DNA of 64,000 nt from Kalmusia sp. IMI 367209. Taxonomy: Eukaryota; Ascomycota; Dothideomycetes; Pleosporales; Didymosphaeriaceae. Positions 1 to 11,836 of the stretch are shown one piece after another. The stretch lies in NCBI GenBank assembly GCA_027946365.1, contig JAPEUQ010000004.1, positions 2,356,001 to 2,420,000 of the forward strand, written 5' to 3'. The translations under genes were made by a program, and so were the position numbers. The first letter of the stretch is position 1. Every line of letters begins with the position of its first letter. Under the pieces are notes generated by a model. The model was not told the origin of the DNA and did not search any database. It worked only from the letters and a program-made list of their open reading frames with translations.

Positions 1-395
1 ACACAGGTCCAAATCGGCCTATGCCCCGGCATCCACTTCTCGAACCCCTTTACCATGGCCCCAAGCGCCTCGTTGTTCAACGGCACGTGATAACTATTCA
101 CCCTGAAGACCTGCTCCCAGCCCTTGCCGCCCGCATCCCGCAAGCACAGGTCGACGTTGGCAAAGGCCTGCTCGATCTGTGCCTTGATCTCGGTATTGAA
201 TTCACCCGTTTGCGGATCCCAGCCGCCTGTAAGAAGGTGAGTGGGTGTGATGGGCGGAGACAGGAGAGAAAAGAGGGAGTTACCTTGTCCGGAGCACTCG
301 ATGCGGTCGCCTACTCGTACGGCTTGTTGGTAACGATACTGCTCGAGGTTGCGCTCGCCGACGCCTTTGTACGCATAGTATTGTAGGTGTGACAT
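1..395 (-). CDS. RidA/YjgF/YER057c/UK114 family protein, 3' end beyond window edge
   Basis: Partial gene. Exon 1 is 395..284 (ATG at 395..393) and exon 2 runs from 226 off the left edge, with a 57-nt GT-AG intron at 283..227. The joined frame is open for 112 residues. It starts MSHLQYYAYKGVGERNLEQY and continues with an IECSGQGGWDPQTGEF stretch, matching the SGQ-x-x-D-P-x-T-G segment of Rid proteins, and then the helix and strand pattern IKAQIEQAFANVDLCLRDAG / VFRVNSYHV. The family (PF01042) includes enamine/imine deaminases that clear reactive 2-aminoacrylate, but fungal members vary and the active-site arginine would lie beyond the edge. Whether this copy deaminates imines is therefore unproven. 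The intron and start are seen in sequence; the family call rests on recognition. Confidence 0.8.
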   Translation of the reverse strand, partial: MSHLQYYAYKGVGERNLEQYRYQQAVRVGDRIECSGQGNSLFSLLSPPITPTHLLTGGWDPQTGEFNTEIKAQIEQAFANVDLCLRDAGGKGWEQVFRVNSYHVPLNNEALGAMVKGFEKWMPGHRPIWTC

Positions 396-3300
396 TTTGC
401 TCTCAGCTAGAGGACTCGGGGATGTTGAGTGAGGATGTGACGTGGTTTTCAAGGGAAAAGAACGCGCTTATAAATCGGGTTGAGCGCGTTTTTCTCACGC
501 CTCATTTGTAATATTCTGCTCTCAACATTGTCAACAGTGGAATTTAGTTCGAATATATTGCTGCAACTTGATGTCATTGCTTTGAAATCTATAGATGGAT
601 CGTTGTGTGTCTTGGTATGTGTTTATTTTATTTTTCCTCGACTGGGTTGGAGGCAAGTTGTGTGAGAATGAAATATGATGTAGCTCTTCATCGGCTCTCT
701 GGCCTCTGACAGTGTGGTACAATGACGCTGGTACAACCAGCTTTTGCCTTGATGTAGGCGGAGACTACAACTTGTGTTCTATTCGGACCGACTGGTAACT
801 ACCATCGACTACCCCGCAAATTGCGTAAAAGTCGTTTCCCACCTTGTACCAATGACCAAGCATAGGATCTCGACGCTGCCGCTAGGCTCTGTGACGATCT
901 CGAGCTTTTGGTGAGCAGTAGGCCTCACTTGTGATATTCATTGTCATCACAACTGTTTTACGCATCTGTGGTCCGAATTAGTGGTCCCAATGAACGCCAA
1001 CATCGCAAACAGCAATCCCACCGAGGGACTTCGCGCTTCTCAAACCAATGACGTCGAATTCGATAAATTTACCATCCCAAAAGATGCTCCCTCTCACCCC
1101 ACCCCGTCGCGCACGCCGAAAGCGCGTCCACAACGCGTCCTCCAAAGCGCCGCCATAGCCGGACCGACAACCGGTGCATCTTCTCGCCCTCCGACCTCAT
1201 CTCGCTTGTCGCGTCCGAGCATATGCCGCTTGTGATATGAAAATCATGCGCGCATGGGAGTCAAAGCCGAGCTGAAGCATCATGCGCGTGGGGCGCTGAA
1301 GTCTGACGTGGGCATGAGGATGGATCGTGACGCCAAAAGCGGTGTTGCGGCAGCGGTGCTAGTTGGGGTGTCAACGATGAGTCGTGTAGTGCGGCGCTGA
1401 CGTGCCCGGCGTGGGATGGCACGCGAGTCATGAGTACGCGAGCGAAGGCGCGGTAGAGGTACCTGCTAGGGCCGGCGCTGCATGCGTTGGGCGAGAAGGG
1501 CACGTAAACCCGTCCAGGAACTACCCGTTAAACGTCAAGACACAGAAGCGGACCTCTCGCGCGTCCCCAACACGCAAGCGACTCATAGCTTTCCACTCGC
1601 CATGGCCGGCACCGCGCCCACGGACCACCCGCTCAGATCTATCACAGATCACATCAGCCCTGTGCATCTCGTATGTCATCTACCGACCCACGACCTCCCA
1701 TGACCTTAGGAATTCATGCAGAGTTACCAGGTATCTGCTCGCCCTGGCCTAGCAACCCAGCGATCTGGCTTGGGACTCGTCTCCCCTGGCGTGATTTCCA
1801 CAACGCATAAACATCATCTCGCAAGCGCATGCGCGTAAAATGATTCTCACTGGATGGCGAGCACAAGGCCTGCAAAGCATGCAGTCGGGAGATATGACAA
1901 ATTCCGAGTGTGTGGGTTCGGCATTGAGCGGAGGGTATCCGTATTTGTGTAGAGGCTCAACATGTGTCCAAGTTGGCATGCATGGTAGACAAAGGACCGA
2001 ATTTGGCGCCGCTGGGCGCGGCTCTGCTAGGAAGAGCAGGGAGTAACGCAGCTTCCAGGACCCCATTACCAGGCTGAGCCAGCCGCGTATCCGCTGACAT
2101 GCGAAAAGGCAGTGGAATTAAGCTTTGATCGGCAAACTGCATGAACATGCCTGATAAAGGGGGAGCGGCAATGGGGAGAGAATCGGCACCGTAGGGCTGA
2201 GGGTGTGGCGTCACACCACAGCTTCAGCAGCCCTGCTCTTTTGACTAAAAATACCATGCCCTGCAGGTGCAGCGGCAAGGCCGTGAAGCTAGCCGACCTG
2301 TCAGCCATCATGACTGCAGAAGATCTGTGTTGAAACATTCTGACTCGCGATCATCAGGGTGCTTGATTCGTGGAAGAGTTCGGATCCAGTTAGTACGCGT
2401 GGGGATAGCGCCCACCAGTCCGTATTTTGATCCCATTTGAGCCTACCAAAGATCACATTAGGAAGCTCGATTGTTTGTTGTAGTAGATAGTGAATTAGTC
2501 CCTTAAAGGTGCAGCCAAAGGACAAAAGGTCGAGGGCTTATGTAATTCTATGTCAAGTATCCCGGGACATTTCAGTGCACAATACGTCCCCGACCATTTT
2601 TTTCTTAGTACTCTCCTAGTATTGTAAACCAATCGAACCAATCGAATAGTGCCTGGCTATGAACCATTTTTGGTTTCACGTGCTCGCTAAAAGAGACGTG
2701 CGACGAGTCATGCACCAGAGTCGCGGCGCGGGTTTGAGGTCGCCTAAAGCAGTATGTAGGGTTGCTCCGTTTCCCCTGAACACAAACACCGCCGGAAAAG
2801 ACGGTCACGAGGCTACGGAACACTTGCATAAGACCGTACCAAGCTATGTACGCGCTGATCGAGATTGGCGCAGAACAGGCGGTTTAATTGTAGAGCTTTG
2901 ATAAGGATGGTGATTACCAATGATCGGTGTGTATCCACAGCGAAAGCGAATGATGTCGAATGAGGGAGCAACGATATTGACCTAGACGATAGGGAGTTTT
3001 TTTCGTTCACAACGGATGCGATGCCGGTGATAGCCCAGGCGGTTGTCTTTTTCGGTCGTCAATATCCAGGGGTGCACAAATATGAGCCGCGCGCCAAGCG
3101 ACGCAGCTGCACCCCTTGAAGCAACATCACACTTTCCGTATCAGATCTGTGACAACAAGACGCAAATGATGATTGCTAAGGGCGGCACTCAATGGCCATT
3201 TGGTCTTTCAATTGTTTTTGCTGCCTTTAGTGTAATCGCATCTCTATGCACATAGTCCCTCTACGGCGAGCTAATCGTACAATTGCGCCCTTGAAATTTC

Positions 3301-3552
3301 GGCTTGTGAAAGAAATGCGAAGACCGGCCGGTAATACTCCCTGGCTGTAGTGCATGTCGGTGACCTATCGTCTACGACTGACATGAACCCGTTGCCACTT
3401 AGAACATCGAACTAAAATGGTAAGGTGAAATAGGAGTTAACGAAAGTAAGAAAGAAAATTCGTCCATAACATTGGAAAGAAAATAAAAAAGAAGCCGACA
3501 TAGCGGCAAAAAAAAGTTTCCTTCGAGCAGATGGGATGAGACGGTGCCCTGT
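396..3552. other. Gene-poor stretch upstream of the RidA gene
   Basis: About 3.1 kb without a gene I can support. It holds the RidA promoter just above 395 and only short overlapping open frames in all phases. One ATG-started frame (990..1235) is listed separately at low confidence. No repeat, tRNA or transposon signature was recognised. Confidence 0.5.
990..1235 (+). CDS. Hypothetical Pro/Ser/Thr-rich short ORF
   Basis: An 81-codon frame starting MNANIANSNPTEGLRASQTN and ending in a Ser/Pro/Arg-rich tail. Composition resembles a disordered N-terminal exon, and an upstream in-frame ATG lies at 981. I do not recognise the family and found no convincing second exon downstream. It could be the first exon of a small gene or chance. 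The stop at 1233..1235 is real in sequence; coding status is inference. Confidence 0.2.
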   Translation: MNANIANSNPTEGLRASQTNDVEFDKFTIPKDAPSHPTPSRTPKARPQRVLQSAAIAGPTTGASSRPPTSSRLSRPSICRL

Positions 3553-4522
3553 TTATTGTGCACGAGGGTGCTTGTCCTCCGTCAACAGGCTCGCAATAGG
3601 CATGTTATCCCGAGGAGCCGAACTCCACGTACCAGCCCTAGGCCTTCCCACAGATGGGACTGGCATGGGCAGCACATAGGGCATACGCTCGGGAGCCGAA
3701 ACAGCGCTGATGTTCATGGCGCCGTAATGCTTGCTGGGATCACTGCTGATCGGGGAGACATAGGTGAATGGTGAAGGTTTCAACACAGGGTTATGCATAA
3801 TGCTGCCATCGGGAGATGCATCCGGGGTCGGAGGATGGATTGCGCTGGAACCGGAACGCCAGATCTCCTCGAGCTGGGCCGGAGAAACGTCCGCGCCGTA
3901 GTCGGCGGCAATGGTGGCCCAGAACTGTTGACGGCGGGCCTCGTAGATTGCGCGAAGACGATCGGTGTCCACGACCTTGGGCTGGTGAGCCACCTCAGTG
4001 TTGATGCGGAGGGCATTATGAGGCTCAGGAGACTCTCGCGGAGTCATCGGGCGTGGCTTGGGGAGGAGGATCTTGTGCTGGTTGCGTCCAGGCGAGACGC
4101 TGATGGAGGAGGACCTCACATGCGGGCTGCCGCCGGTGTAGCTCATGGGCGAGCCGTGGCGGGATGATTGAGCGTACTCATCATGGTCCACTGCCATTGA
4201 ATAAGCCGGAGACTGGCCGGCGGAGCTGCAAGAGGTCGACGAGGAAACAGATGAGGTGCGCTTACGGCGATGGCTACCGTGCGACAACTGGTGGTAATGC
4301 AGGCGGCATGCCAACTCAGTCTTCTTAAGATGGGCAGCAATGTGCTTGTACGGCATCTTCTGCATGCGGGTTTGCAGAAGGTAGTTCTCCTGCGTCTTGA
4401 GTTAGCTATACGGTAGAAGTCTGTGACTAGAGCAATCGTACCTCTTCCTCGGACCAGGACCTGTTCCCTCCGGCAGACATCTTCCGTGCTCGGAGGCTTG
4501 AGCTGGGAGAATGGGAGTCCAT
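3553..4522 (-). CDS. Myb/SANT-type transcriptional regulator, two exons
   Basis: Exon 1 is 4522..4442 and exon 2 is 4389..3553, with a 52-nt GT-AG intron (4441..4390); the protein is 305 residues. The N-terminus MDSHSPSSSLRARKMSAGG leads into a Myb-like helix-turn-helix (residues about 20-65) with RSWSEEEENYLLQTRMQ, MPYKHIAAHLKKTELACRLH and YHQLSHGSHRRKR. This is one compact SANT repeat of the fungal type, followed by a basic patch suited to nuclear import. A Ser-rich region follows, then conserved-looking blocks (RLRAIYEARRQQFWATIAAD; PPTPDASPDGS) and a Pro-rich tail. The ATG at 4522 was preferred over the in-frame ATG at 4480 because the extra 14 residues keep an open, plausible frame. Probable DNA-binding regulator; target genes unknown. 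Confidence 0.85.
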
Positions 4523-6833
4523 CTCGGCAAGGGGAGAGAGGATCTGAGGCTGGTGGTGAAGCATGGCTGTGTTTGTTTGTACGTGATGTGGTGGGGTCGT
4601 TGTGTTGGTGTAGAGACTGATGTTGGCGAGTATGGATATCGTGGAAAATCGTTGTCCGCTAGGGATGTCGTCGTTGTCGAGGCTGGCTCGTGAAAGAATG
4701 TATTACAAGTGTGTAGGCCCACACAGAGTAATTGCTCAGCAATGTGAATTAAAGAGTGTAAGGCAGCCCAACCAGTGGGGAGTAAAAGAAAGTAATTACA
4801 AGGCTGCTAAGAAAACAAAGACGGACCCGTGGAACAGTTGCAGTTGACGCCTGGAAATCTTGGGGCATCCGACAAGATATAGAGTTTGGACAACGACAAG
4901 AAACGGGTGGTTCCCGGGCCAGCAGACGGCATGGCTGATTGGAGTGGCAGGTTCTGATGTTAGCAGCGTTTTCAAACCTCAGTCCTGCAGCTAAGTTTTG
5001 ATCGTCGTCATGGTGGGCGTCGGCGTTGGAAGCCAAAATGTTTGGAGTACCCTTGACACGAGACATGCTAAGCCTGAAAGGGATGGGACGATAGTTTGAA
5101 CGAGATCTGGACAGCGGGGACATGACCGGAAATGCATGAATATGCCTCACGTTTGGGGAATAGTAGAGGCGGTTTCAAAACTCGGCGCGTCAGAGCGGGG
5201 GACGTGCGGCAGTGCTGGCGAAGCGAGACGTTTGACAGCGTGTTTAGGGGAGCAAAACAAGCTCACCCGGAGGTCCGTCAACGACGGGCGCTAACTGTAA
5301 AGAAGAGGTGACAGGCGTCAGAGAGAGCCGTGCATACTAAGGTTAATCGTATCCTCAGCGCGACGGCCTGCACGGGTGTCAAAGTGCAGCAACAGACGGG
5401 CGCCGTGGAGAGGTTGCAGCGGGCAGCGGGCAGCGAGCAGAGTGAAGCTGAGGGTCAGGCGCAACGTCGCCGCCATGACGGGTACGCGTACGACGGGGCA
5501 TTGCAGACGCTGTGAGACGCGCGAAACAAAGACGCCCGGAAGCGCTGCGATCCGCTCGAGAGCATGACAATGGAGCTGTTCCGTCCAAGCTGTTCCATGA
5601 CGGCGGCCTATGGGCAGCGCGGCGGCGGTGAGTAGCAGATGTGGCAGTTGAGCGGTTCGCTCAGCCACCTGACACGCGACCGCGACCTGGACTGTTTGAG
5701 GCTGCTTGGCGGGGGAGGAAACGCAACACGAGCGCAGCGGGAACGACTTGATAAGAGCAGGCTCCCCGCGGGGGTGAGTGAGGCTGGAGATGGGGCGCGT
5801 TGGTCGTCTGCCAGCAGCGCGGGAAGCGTCTTGTTCGCGCGGTGGCGGCGGTTCGGCGGCGTTGTTCGTCGGTGTGTCGTCGCTGGTCGTCGCTGGCGCA
5901 GGGGATGGCTGAATGCTGGCGGCGGCGAGGGCTGTGGATAATTAGATATAATTTGGACGTGGGAAGCGCCATTGGTGGCCGTGGTAGAGGCGTGAGGCCC
6001 TCGGCGACGTGCTTCGGGCGTGTACGACAAAGATGTGCTGGCTGCGTTGTGCCTTCCCTCACCGATGACGATTGGCAGGACCAAGAGGGAAGGAAGCAAC
6101 GACTGGGGGCACGACGCACCGGTACCGCGACCACGACCACGACCACCGACACGACCACGAACACGACCTCTTGTCTTCAACACCACATGCCCCTCGACGC
6201 CCATCGCCACGACGGTCTTCCCTCGCTCGACCGCGATCGCCCCGTTGACGTGGCTGCAGCGCCTGCACATGCTGTCGCGCGACCCTCTTCTGTCGTGGGT
6301 TCTACGTCGAGCGACCCCGCCTGGGTGTTGGTCTACTTGGACATGCATAAGGGCCGTCACGCGCTCCAGGGCTGGCAGAGGAGAAAGCGGGGTAGCCTAT
6401 GTAAAGGTGGCTTTTCAGTCGCAGAGACGAGAACAGCGGGGTGCAGCCGCGCGCCGCCATGTAGAGAGACTTGCGTCCACCGCCCTCGTCCTGCTGTGGT
6501 CGAGGTACCAGTGACTTCAGCAGTCCGGCATTTGGCTAAGAACCCCAAGTATCCCGGTCGTCCTCCACAGTCATGCCCCCTCCCTCGCCCTCATTCGCCC
6601 GTCTTCAGCCAGCCTGACCCTTTTGTATCTCCATGTACTGATCAGCATCCGCACCCGGGCGCGATCTGCCTGCTTGAATATCATGATGATCAACCGCCTT
6701 CACTCCGCTGCTTGTCCTTCCCTCTGAGTGCGGGCCTCCTTTTCTAGCCGGAGCATGACCACACGCTATAGGCTCACCTAGACTCTCAAGTATAGCTGGT
6801 GCACCTCATCCTACGCTTATAGAGCTGCACATC
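4523..6833. other. Long GC-rich intergenic region between divergent Myb genes
   Basis: About 2.3 kb separating two divergently transcribed Myb-type genes, so it should contain both promoters and leaders. The only long open frames (around 5600-6750, both strands) are low-complexity Arg/Pro-rich frames that overlap in several phases, typical of GC-rich noncoding DNA. A hexamer-like repeat sits at 6127-6168. Confidence 0.5.
6127..6168. repeat. Short imperfect ACGACC tandem repeat
   Basis: About 42 bp of imperfect six-base repeats (CGACCA/ACGACC with variants) in intergenic DNA. Simple-sequence repeat; no function implied. Confidence 0.6.
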
Positions 6834-7858
6834 ATGTCGTGAGTCCATCTTCAAATAGCACCGTGTCTGCCCGCGCTTCAGACCACCACTGCGCACTGAG
6901 CATCGCCCTATGAACCCGGGTCCCGCTGACCTTGTACTCTGCCGCCCACAGTACCTCGCCCGCCTCCAAACGCAGCCTGAAACCCTCCCCCATTGCGGCA
7001 GCAACGCAGCAGAACGCCCAGTTCACCTCGCCCGCCGAGCTGCCCAATCTGCAATCCACGGCCAAGGCACCGCAAGAGTCCCTCGCCTCGCCGCCTCAGC
7101 CCGCCTCGCCGGTCGGTGCGCGGAAACGCAAGTCGGTGAGCCTCAACAACGCGCCAGAACTCATGGCGAACGCCTCCACCACGGCAGGCGCCGCGGAGAA
7201 CGCGGCCGACGCGGCTGCACCAGGCGGTGATGCTGAAGCGCCCGTCCCGGAACCCAAGGCGAAGAAGAGCCGAACAAACACGCCATGGACCCCGGCCGAG
7301 GAGCAGAGGCTGAAGCAGATGAGAGATGCTGGGAACAGCTGGAGCGAGATTGCAAAGGTAGAGAGCCAGTGATCGGTGCAACATACCTATTGAGGCACAT
7401 CCAACCTGAGCGACGCTGCCCTCTCGAGAAACAGTGGGCTGACTTGCCTCGTGCACTAGACGTTTCCCCAGCGAACAGAAGGAAGCGTAAAGAAACATTG
7501 GTACAAGGTATGCCGTCGCCGTTGGCCATTCTGTGCTGCTGTTTGCTGATCACGACTGCTGCAGGACATGCACTACGCCGAGTTTGGGGAAGACGAGGTG
7601 GGTCTCCGCTTGCGTTTCAGGCACCTGATGGATCTCTCAGCGTACACATGCTGACGAAACAGAAACAGAGTGCAGCACTGCTGGCTGCCATCAAGGAGTA
7701 CGATGCCAACAAATGGAAGGTCGTCGGTCAGAAGGTTGGCAAACCAGCAAAGGTATCCCGAAACTGTGGCATGTGTGCCATGCCGATTGCGAATCCTAGC
7801 TGACGAGTGCTAGGCCTGTGAACAATATGCAAAGGAACACTTTGGCGGAAGAGCTTGA
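6834..7858 (+). CDS. Two-repeat Myb/SANT-domain protein, six exons with a 5-nt first exon
   Basis: Exons: 6834..6838, 6952..7357, 7460..7507, 7565..7597, 7669..7752, 7814..7858; 206 residues. Exon 1 is only ATGTC, and GT-AG introns follow throughout. The first 110 residues are Ala/Pro/Ser-rich and disordered, with a basic GARKRKS patch. A first SANT repeat follows (PWTPAEEQRLKQMRDAGNSW, SEIAK then TFPQRTEGSVKKHWYKDM) and a second shorter one (SAALLAAIKEYDANKWKVVG, QKVGKPAKACEQYAKEHFGG), ending in GRA. Each join restores a residue expected in a SANT fold, which is why I trust the small exons. The acceptor before exon 5 could shift by a few bases. No ATG lies upstream in the exon 2 frame, which supports the microexon start. 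Architecture matches the next gene (10721-11836), suggesting paralogues. Confidence 0.8.
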
Positions 7859-8094
7859 GCGGTTTACACAGTCATGAACACAAAGTGCATCTTTCCGGTT
7901 TCCTAGCGCGGCAGGCGCACCCATGATACCAGCTTCTCTTTGGTTCCTTCTCTTCTCTGCGCATGGCTGCGCAGATGCTCTGCGAACAGTCCGCTCCTCT
8001 CTGGCGTCTTCGGACACTGTTTCCGGTGTTGGAGTTTACGAGATATGTGGTCTTCTTTCCGGTCAAAATGGTCAGGTTTTACGACGGCGATGCC

Positions 8095-8126
<32 letters not shown>

Positions 8127-10720
8127 TCTTCTCTCCTTCTTTCTTTGGTCCTTTCCTATGCGTATCGGTGGTGGGCTTTTGACAAGGGCGGAATCATCTG
8201 CGCGACTGGCTCAGATGCACGATGTAGCAGAAAGCCTGTCGCGGATCTGGGGCGAGCCTGGGGGCAAATCTGGGGTATCTGGCTGCAGTGCGATTCCCGG
8301 TTCTGGGATCGTACTCGGGCCACTATTGGTCGAATGTAATGTTTCTTTCCTCGCCTCCGTCGCGTTTGTTCCGGGGATGAGCGGCAACCCTCACCTCTGC
8401 TTCCGAAAGTCATCGCGCAATGCCCTTCTTTTTTCTGCAGTTCGTCGATCTTTCCGGAGCATCGCCTGTGGGTGCGGCACATAGCCGACGGATTGGCGCA
8501 CCGCCCAACGAATGCGGCCATCCCCACGGCACGCAACGCTGATGAGGGATATTCCCAACGCGCTCTTGTTTGCCGATGCGCTCGCGTAACCGTCACTCGC
8601 GGATGGGCCTGACGGGTGCTGCGGCTGCACCATGGTTGGAACCGAGCCGAGTTGCCTGCACAGGCGTGAGAACAGTGCGCACTCGACGCGTCGAAGGATG
8701 CCGGGAACAACCAAGTCGCCTTCCAGACGCGCGGTGGGACTGCCCAGGCACGCACAACGCATCGGTCGGATTCGCGCAAGACGCGGTACCACAGCTGCTG
8801 TACCTAGCCTCGGGCGGCTCGCGCGTGGGCCATGGCAGGAGGTCGCGTTAGTTGCGGAGCATGGCTCGAATTGAAGAGGCGCGCCGCCGACGAAAGAGTG
8901 CCAGCATTCGTCTCACGGCCGGGCATCCATCGCGAACAGCCTAAATGGCTAATACAGTACACAGCGCGTTTGGTCGAGTACTTGAGTCCGCTGGCAAGGC
9001 GTATCGACGCGGACCGGCCAGGTATCACAACACCAACGTCCCGCTGCGATGCTGTCACCCCCATCCCATGAGCAGGGAGCAGGGAGCCCCTAGCCAGCGT
9101 ACATGTGCACGTCGCCCATGGTCACGTGCCGTCCCAATAGCCCACCGCGGGACCTCGTGTGAGCGCTTACGACGTCGCGCATGCAGGTGACCGGCGAACG
9201 ACTGCAGCATTCATTCCTCCTGCATCTGTTGTCTGCTCGCGGCGAGGAAGGCGGGTACCGTTTGCGGGCGTGACCGCCAAGAGGCCTGCGGCGCCTACCC
9301 CTGACCTCCTTCGCCTCGCTACACGTTTCTTTCAGAGTTGCTTCACGTCCCTCTACGTGAAACCATCCAATATTTCCCTACAGCGCCCATCTCCCGTTGC
9401 CACCGCTGCTCGCCATCGTTATATACCTTCTTTCTCTGCCGCACGCTTTCGTGCGTCATCCGGAATTTCGCGTCGTCGATCTTGCTGACGGGGGTTCCCT
9501 ATAGCTAGGATATTCTGATATAGTGCCTGAAACAGCATTGCATGGGATGCGTCAGGGAAGGACGAGCCTGCCGACGGCTTCCAAGCGGGTGCTACGCTTC
9601 CATTGCCGGCATGTCTTCGCTTTCGCGCCGGAAGCTCGCCGCTCAGGGCATTGAAGGCCCTTTAGCATCTCTTAGCATTGCCAGACTTCTCAGGCGTCAG
9701 AGTGCTCGTCAGAGTCAGGCGTCGGGCCACAGCAAGGCGCTGAGGCAGCAAATTCACGAGCTTAGAGCATGACCCCCGCCACTCCACCGGCCCTGGCGCT
9801 ACACGCTCGCCTCTTCGCTTGTCGTCTCATCATTCTAGCATACGGTGGTCGACCAGGTGGCGGCGCTACTTTGGGAACTGCTCATCTTCCCCTGCGCTGG
9901 CTAGCCGGTTCGGAGCGATCTTTCATGCGCCTGCTCCTGGCCACCACGCTTGGACGCCCAGGATCGCGCGTGCAGCAGCAACGGCGCTGGAGATCTTCTC
10001 TGTGCATTCTAGAAGGAGGGCCGCGCTGGCATGGCCACCCCTCCCCGCCACCCCTCGATTGGACTGCTGCCAATGTATTCCTCATCTTGCGCCGTCAGCC
10101 ACTCATGACACGGGCCCATGATGTTGCTGTCTGTGTACATGCCTTGCGAATTCCCTCCAGATCTAGTGCCAATCTGCCGCCCTGGTTGATCACCGCATTA
10201 TGCTTGACGTAGAATCCGCTGAGGCTTGCCAGGACCGTCTCGTGGGAAGGCCCATGTGTCTCTCGTGCTTGGACACAGAGTCCGTGTGGCAATCGCACAG
10301 GCTTAGAAGGGACAAGGGCTTTAGAAGGCACAGAAGTGCCCGAAATTTCTACAATGCTTGCCCTCCTATCTTGCGCGAGCAACATGTTATAATGCACAGC
10401 GCACCCGTCCGTACCTCGAGCACTACTAGTTTCTACAAGGCTATATTCCAACATCCCAACGCTTAACACGCGCGATAAGATTTTGCTGGCTGATGGCGCG
10501 TCCCTCCAGGCCTTACCTGCTACAACATTTGATATAACAAAACGCGAACGACCCCAAACGCGTACGTTTACGTTGGAGGCGCCCGCGCACCTCAAACTGG
10601 GCATCCTTTCTGGTTCAGGTCTCACTGCGGCGGCCTGCCAGAGCAAGCTAGCTCTGGTAGTCTCCATGCATATTCGCAACACTGGCGAGTCCTTCCCGAG
10701 GCCACTTCCTCGACTACAGC
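7859..10720. other. Gene-poor stretch between two Myb-type genes
   Basis: About 2.9 kb with many short overlapping frames and no supported gene. It should contain the 3' region of the 6834 gene and the promoter, leader and probably the unlocated first exon of the 10721 gene. A CT microsatellite followed by a T run lies at 8095-8127. Confidence 0.45.
8095..8127. repeat. CT microsatellite followed by poly-T
   Basis: About 12 CT dinucleotides followed by about nine T. Pyrimidine-rich simple repeat in noncoding DNA. Confidence 0.85.
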
Positions 10721-11836
10721 GTGCCAGGCGACTCCGGCGAGGAACATCCTATTCCGACGTCAAACGTCGAACATCCACAACATGTCCTCCATCACCCTTA
10801 CGGAAGCCTGCCCACGGGCTACTACCACCTGCAGCCACATCCGTCTCAAACGCTTCAGCATGCTGGTCCCCAACATCCCGCCTACACAGATATCGAGGCA
10901 CATCCACCACTCCATCAGTCGCATCAGCACCTCCTACGCCATCCCTCCATGTCCCATCCGTCGCCTTCCTCTTACGATGTGGGCTATCCGCAAACCCCGC
11001 AGCAGCAGCAGGCGGCGCAGAATCGCAAGCGCAGTCGTGCCGAGGAGCACCTTCAGCAGCAGCTAGACCTTCCAAATCCTATGGCGCAACAGCCCGATCC
11101 CTACCCAGGCTCTATACAAGTCCCGCCATCCCACCCGGGATATTCCCTCCAGCCTTTTCAGCAACACTCGACCCCGCAGCCCGCAGCTCCCACACACCAT
11201 CACCATCACCTCCCCAACCAAGGCGCTTCTTCTAGCAAGCGCATCCGGATGGAGGGCGCACCACCTTCGCCAGCGCAGCCCCATGGGCCTCCCAATGTCG
11301 TCGGTCAGGAAGGCATGCCAGCGCCAGCACCACGACCACGCGGTCCCAAGCTCAAGTTCACACCAGAGGATGACCAGCTACTTGTCGACCTCAAGGAGAA
11401 GAAAAACCTCGCCTGGAAGCAGATTGCCGACTTCTTCCCGGGTCGCAGCTCCGGTACTCTGCAAGTGCGTTATTGTACGAAGCTCAAAGCAAAGACAACG
11501 GTCTGGACGGATGAGATGGTGAGTGTTGTCATCTGAAACGCAAGACGTCGAGTCGTGCGGCCACAACGGCAGTGCTAACCTAAAGGGGATACACAGGTTC
11601 AGAAGCTTCGTAACGCAATGCACGAGTACGAAAACGATCGCTGGAGGATCATTGCCTCGAAAGTCGGGAGCGGCTTTTCCCCGGCGGCATGCAGAGACAA
11701 GGCGCATGAGCTGGAGACTGGGGAGGTGGTCGAGGAGGATGAGCCTGGGTACTCTCAGTCGCAGCTGGGTGCGGCTGGCTCTAGCGATGCAGGGCCTTCA
11801 TACCAGTCGAACGATCCAAATCCTCCTTACCAATGA
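10721..11836 (+). CDS. Two-repeat Myb/SANT-domain protein, 5' end unresolved
   Basis: Exon A runs to 11518 and exon B is 11597..11836, separated by a 78-nt GT-AG intron. The frame is open upstream of 10721 to a stop at 10658, but has no ATG there, so a first exon is probably missing (a likely acceptor ends at 10719 or 10727). An in-frame ATG near residue 77 is the fallback start. The N-terminal half is His/Pro/Gln-rich. Then come SANT repeat 1 (LKFTPEDDQLLVDLKEKKN, AWKQIADFFPGRSSGTLQVR, YCTKLK) and, across the intron, repeat 2 (VWTDEMVQKLRNAMHEYEND, RWRIIASKVGSGFSPAACRD). The conserved tryptophans and the RYCTKLK basic helix support DNA binding. C-terminus is acidic then Ser/Gln-rich. Paralogue-like to 6834-7858. 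Confidence 0.75.

Noticed and set aside
5608..6360. 250-codon minus-strand frame, Arg/Pro-rich
   Set aside because: Low complexity, overlaps equally long frames in other phases and strands, no motif or intron structure; GC-rich noncoding DNA explains it.
5800..6747. 315-codon plus-strand frame
   Set aside because: Includes the ACGACC repeat and overlaps the minus-strand frame; no domain, and the neighbouring promoters must lie here.
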